Below the pieces are notes generated by a model, which searched no databases, was not told the origin of the DNA, and saw only the letters and a list, made by a program, of their open reading frames with translations. Of a DNA stretch of 64,000 nucleotides, positions 60,098 through 64,000 are shown piece after piece (within the stretch, counting starts at the first letter, position 1; every line of letters begins with the position of its first letter). Location: positions 1,240,001 through 1,304,000 of the forward strand of contig JAALGH010000011.1 of the NCBI GenBank assembly GCA_011800155.1, read 5' to 3'. The translations under genes were made by a program, and so were the position numbers. Origin of the DNA: Flammulina velutipes. Taxonomy: Eukaryota > Basidiomycota > Agaricomycetes > Agaricales > Physalacriaceae.

Positions 60098-62544
60098 TGA
60101 GGGAGACGCGGGGGGAGACGGAGGCAAAGCCCTTCAAGGACGACGCAGACGACGACGGGAGGGTATTAGAGAGACAACTCGACGACGGCGATGGGAGGAG
60201 GGAGAGAATGATGGCGCCCCAAGTTATGTTACCTTTTATTTCCTCCAACGATCAAACATCAACAGGAACAAACACCTCGCCGCCACATTCTAGAAAACAT
60301 TATTTTTCAGTTTATTTTTGCTGCAAATGATGCGTATCTGTCCGAGGGTTTGTTCTTGGCCGTTGCGAGCCATCTGTCTCCGAGTGCTGCATTACCTTAC
60401 CTTACACGTTGCTCTGTCCCGCATATCCACTCGCTAGGTGACCACTCTAACACCGGTGGCCACCATCCTGGCCCGTGCGGCACCGGTTCGCGGCATGTGG
60501 ATCTTGAGTTATTCCACAGATCAGAATTTGAAGTCTTCCCGAATACCCGCCCCATTGAACAACGCTCAAGCCGTCGTTTGAACTCATTCGCAAGCAGCAC
60601 AAATTGATATGAATGAATGGCACCTTCGCGACCCCGCACAGTCGCGGGCCAAGCGATTGTCATGTCGACTTGCCTGAAATTGCTTTCCGCGCGCTTCGAC
60701 TTCTTCTCTTGGCCTTACATGCTCCCGAGTACTTGTAGATAGCGTGGGCCACCGATAGTCCAACATCCCACCACTTACCCGGTGGTCCCCACGATTGAAA
60801 CTCCACTTGTCAGATCGCCATCCTGTCCTTCCGAACCCCGATGCCCATGATTGCTGCGTCCGGAACATTCGTGCGCACCGTTGCTTACTAGCCGTCCTCG
60901 ACGACTAGCCAATATCCCGCACCTGCCCTGGACGTTGCCTGGCAGGCAACTCTATTATCGTATCATGCGAAATGACTGCCATCCGATGTTGCGTCGGACG
61001 CTTGTCCTCCAATTGACATCATTCGCCAACCGCTTCGTTCCCATTGGCCCCCGGGTCAATTATCTCCTCGTTCTGCATACTGGCAAATGCGTTACACTAT
61101 CAGCCCCCGTCCAGGAATACATTTGATCCCTCTCTAAATCTGTTACATTTAGCTCGCCGCAGACGCAATATTGTGGAACCGTTTGGGACCGTTAAATGAC
61201 ATCTCGATTCTTTCACTCACTCGTGTCTATACCCAGGTAAAATCTGACCAGTGCCTTCAACCTATTCTTAGCTCCCCGCTGCTAGGGATAGGTCACACGA
61301 GTTATTCCATACAATCAACTTTTCTGGCTAGCTGCGCGTAACTAGCAGCCGTCCGGTTGTTCGCTATCGTTTCCATAGGTTCAGTTCTCTTCGGTGAGCC
61401 AGTCCGACGCGCCCGATCACTGATTAGTCGGTCACGTGATCTAAATAGTCGCGTCCACAGTGACACACGACGCGACAACCATCAAATCAGAAATAGACTA
61501 TAGCCTTATCCCTTATGTTGGGCTTATGCTCGTTGTTCGTTGTCTCTTCCCCCTTAGCAGACTTATCTTCCCTTACTTCGAAGGCCGCCTCGTTCCTCCC
61601 TGTCGTGGCGTGTGCCAGCTCGACCATCATTGTCGCAGAGTATTAATACCTGGCATCCCGACTCTCTGTTCATCACTCCTCGTCAAACGCCGCATCTCAG
61701 TTCACAATTAAACGTGTCTATCTAACGCCTACTACTCGCCCAGACGGAAAATCGGTTGCACTTCGTCTCACCTCTCCAATCGCAATGATCTACATACTTT
61801 GCCAAGAAGATTCACCATATAATGTATGCTCTTCGAAGAGCATACATACATACCTTTGTACATCTCCCGTCAACCTAAAACCTGGCCTTGAAACATACAA
61901 TCATGATTCCCCACCTATTGCTGCTAATAATACTATTGTGATCATCGACGAACAGCGAAGACATCATGATGCATGTGCAGTGGCGCCGACGTCGTGTGAG
62001 GCCCTCCTGCATGATGCAGATGGCGCTGTGCATCTGCCTACATACCATTATTATTAAATTCAGGTGGCGTATGTACGGTTAACTACCATGCACAGCATGC
62101 TCGACTCCCGGGCCTCCCCGTACTTGTTCATCGCAATGCAAGTTAAGTTAGCGCCGGGTTGATCATGTCCATCGCTGTACTGACCAGCTTCCTTACCGCC
62201 ATTCCGGTGTCTAAATCATTCTTGGACACATATGCCAAGAGCGACGAAAGTTGTCAACGTCAACGTTAACCATGCTATAAGTGTATGCATGGCCACGGGT
62301 GTGAATGGTAAAGTAATCGATCTTGGGACTGCTCTTACCGTCATGAGGTTGTCCTCTGTATCTCACCGAAAACAAGATCTCGTCTATGCTACTGTGCGCA
62401 TGACGACAGCATTGCTTTCGTAGACCTCAAAATATGTATACCGATACTGCATACTATAATGTGGTAGATGAAAGTGTGAAGTATAGTGTCGAAGAACATA
62501 ACAAACATACAACAAAAGCGGGAATACATCATACTAACAAGCAT
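60098..62544. other. Gene-free 2.4 kb between PMA1 and NMD3
   Basis: The largest gap in the window. It should hold the promoter and leader of PMA1, usually among the strongest fungal promoters, and the 3' end of NMD3. No coding frame longer than about 95 codons looks real. It contains a perfect 26-bp palindrome at 61822-61847. I cannot exclude a non-coding RNA. Confidence 0.4.
61822..61847. repeat. Perfect 26-bp palindrome
   Basis: GTATGCTCTTC (61824-61834) is followed directly by its reverse complement (61835-61845); two more flanking base pairs extend the match to 61822-61847. No spacer. It is outside any gene call. Confidence 0.7.
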
Positions 62545-64000
62545 CTAGACCTCCTGCTCAACATCATCCTTACCAAGCGTCATCTCGTCGAAATCATCCA
62601 AAAGCTCATCGAGCTTAACATCCGGGAAGTCAGCTTCCTCCTCCTCCTCCTTGTCCTCTCCATCAGCAGCAGGAGCAGGTTTCTCATCCACATCCATCGA
62701 ATACTGACCCTGCTTCTTTCCTCGGGGCTTCCTCAAAGGCTTATCGACGTCCACAGCCATACTCGCTTCAGTAGGCTCCGGCGCTTTGTAAAGATTGATA
62801 GCCCCACGCATCTCCTCATCTTCTTCAATCTCCCTCAAGAACAGCTCATAATCCTCCTCGACCTTCTTCTGATCACGCCCACCCATACGCCCAACAACAC
62901 CGCGTCCCCCACCCGTCTCACCGTCCTCACCCGCCTCCTTCCCAATACTCCGCAGCTTCCAATTCCTCGTGCGGTTCTTCTTGCGGCGATTGGGGTACGT
63001 CTTCTTGACTAGTATGATATCCGGTATGCGATCAGATTTGAGCTGCGCAAAGTCGTCTGAGTTGTAGTTGGCGTTGGTGAGGTGGTACCCGAGGACAGTG
63101 TCGCCGGGTTGGAGGATTCCACCGAGGTTCGTTCGCGTGTGGTAGATCTGCGTAGCGAGTCCTTGGCTTTCATAATCCATCATGCCCTCGTCCTCTTCGT
63201 GTTTTCCGGAGCGGAAGGCGCCTGCAAGAGCGACTTGGGCATCGGCGAGGACGTATTTTCCGCGCGATCGTCCATCGACCTCAATGTCCAGGACGGTGAA
63301 TTCGACGAGGTCCGTAACGGTCGCAAGAGAGTCGAACGGTGTCCGCCAGTATATCTGGGACGGGATTTCGCAGGTTTGGAGTGTCGTCGGATCCAGTAGT
63401 TGCATCGAGCTGCCAACGCGTGTGCAGATCGTGAGCGGGCTGATGTTGCTCATTTGACGAGCCAACTTGAGGGGGATGCAAACGAGGTCATCTTTACAGA
63501 TGGGTATTATTTCGACAGAGTAGGTGAACTTGAAGTTTGCAGTTCCAGTGTGCGTATCAGACGATAGCAGTTGCTCTGAAGCTTTTGATCTGTGTTATAT
63601 GATCAGGAAATGCGGAAAGTGGAGTCGAAGTCACCAACCGGATCGGTACGACACCACCCAGAAAATCTAGCATCTTGAGGGCATGACTACGTGAGGAGTA
63701 GAAGAAATCCAGTCCGTCGCGGACTTCCTTGACCGATATCGTGTCCTTCTGTGCGTTGTGCTTGAGAATGAGTTGTTCCAAGTACAAGAACGTCCGCTTG
63801 TGAGGAACCTTCTGTCGGACCTGTACTAGCGCTTTCCAAGTGTTCTTAGCAGCTAGCTTGGCACAGTCCGGACATTGGCCGTATTGCACAAGGTACTCGA
63901 TCTCGAAAGTTTGTTCCAAAATCGTATTGGTGAGCACCTACGGAAATCAGAACGCCGCGATGATAGCGGACAGACGATGGTAGTCACCTCTTTTTGAATT
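62545..64000 (-). CDS. NMD3: 60S ribosomal export protein NMD3 (C-terminal part, cut by window edge)
   Basis: Adaptor that binds pre-60S subunits and carries an export signal for Crm1. Recognised by the exon with GQCPDCAKLAAKNTWKALVQ, VPHKRTFLYLEQLILKH and DGLDFFYSSRSHA, and by the large last exon with SNISPLTICTRVGSS, GYHLTNANYNSDDF, PDIILVKKTYP and RTRNWKLR. The acidic C-terminus contains LDELLDDFDEMTL, spaced like a leucine-rich export signal, and stops at 62545. Introns near 63500-63640 and 63940. The N-terminal zinc-binding repeats (family CxxC pairs) lie mostly right of the window. Confidence 0.93.

Overview
The window looks like nuclear DNA of an agaricomycete basidiomycete. Evidence: many spliceosomal introns of about 40-60 nt with GT...CTRAY...YAG signals, fungal housekeeping genes (CCT8, UBC4, PMA1, NMD3), mushroom-type families (membrane-anchored GtaA-like glutaminases, a DUF6593-like protein, a PDR transporter, a GH16 glucanase), and a Ngaro/DIRS-type tyrosine-recombinase retrotransposon. 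No rRNA, tRNA or CRISPR was seen. Exon structures were worked out by eye.

Layout. 1-990: 5' part of a GtaA-like glutaminase (minus, runs off the left edge). 1.5-3.5 kb: CCT8 (minus). About 3.67-10.49 kb: a tyrosine-recombinase retrotransposon (minus) with gag, RT-RNase H and recombinase. 10.6-13.4 kb: a divergent pair of unrecognised genes. 13.6-19.1 kb: full-size PDR/ABCG transporter (minus). 19.5-26.8 kb: two further GtaA-like paralogues (minus). 27.3-29.9 kb: proline-rich basic protein (plus). 30.5-31.2 kb: DUF6593-like protein (minus). 32.5-33.1 kb: UBC4-type E2 (minus). 33.65-39.5 kb: head-to-tail array of SRPK-like kinases, two complete units plus a third unit reduced to its 5' flank. 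40.0-41.4 kb: GH16 glucanase (plus). 41,484-47,725: intact Ty3 chromovirus (233-bp LTRs that look identical, 5-bp target duplication CCCGC) inserted 56 bp after the GH16 stop. 48.1-50.0 kb: single-pass membrane protein. 50.4-51.8 kb: short-chain dehydrogenase. 52.0-56.5 kb: large AlkB-like dioxygenase with zinc-binding and disordered regions. 56.8-60.1 kb: plasma-membrane H+-ATPase (minus). 60.1-62.5 kb: gene-free. 62.5 kb to the right edge: NMD3 (minus, N-terminus outside).

Most notable. (1) The retrotransposon appears to need spliceosomal introns. One 54-nt intron at the gag/RT junction has two possible acceptors 5 nt apart. The CAG acceptor gives Gag with two zinc knuckles. The upstream GAG acceptor opens the RT frame, which has no ATG of its own. 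Alternative 3' splice-site choice could therefore replace ribosomal frameshifting for making Gag-Pol. (2) The three glutaminase paralogues share an upstream element at nearly fixed distance from their start codons. The two whose C-termini lie in the window are membrane-anchored and end in a PPxY motif, as does the unrelated membrane protein at 48-50 kb. (3) The kinase array shows tandem duplication followed by decay. (4) The LTR carries a perfect hairpin immediately after its TATA box. (5) The AlkB gene recovers its RxxxxxR motif only if its last intron is spliced as GC-AG.
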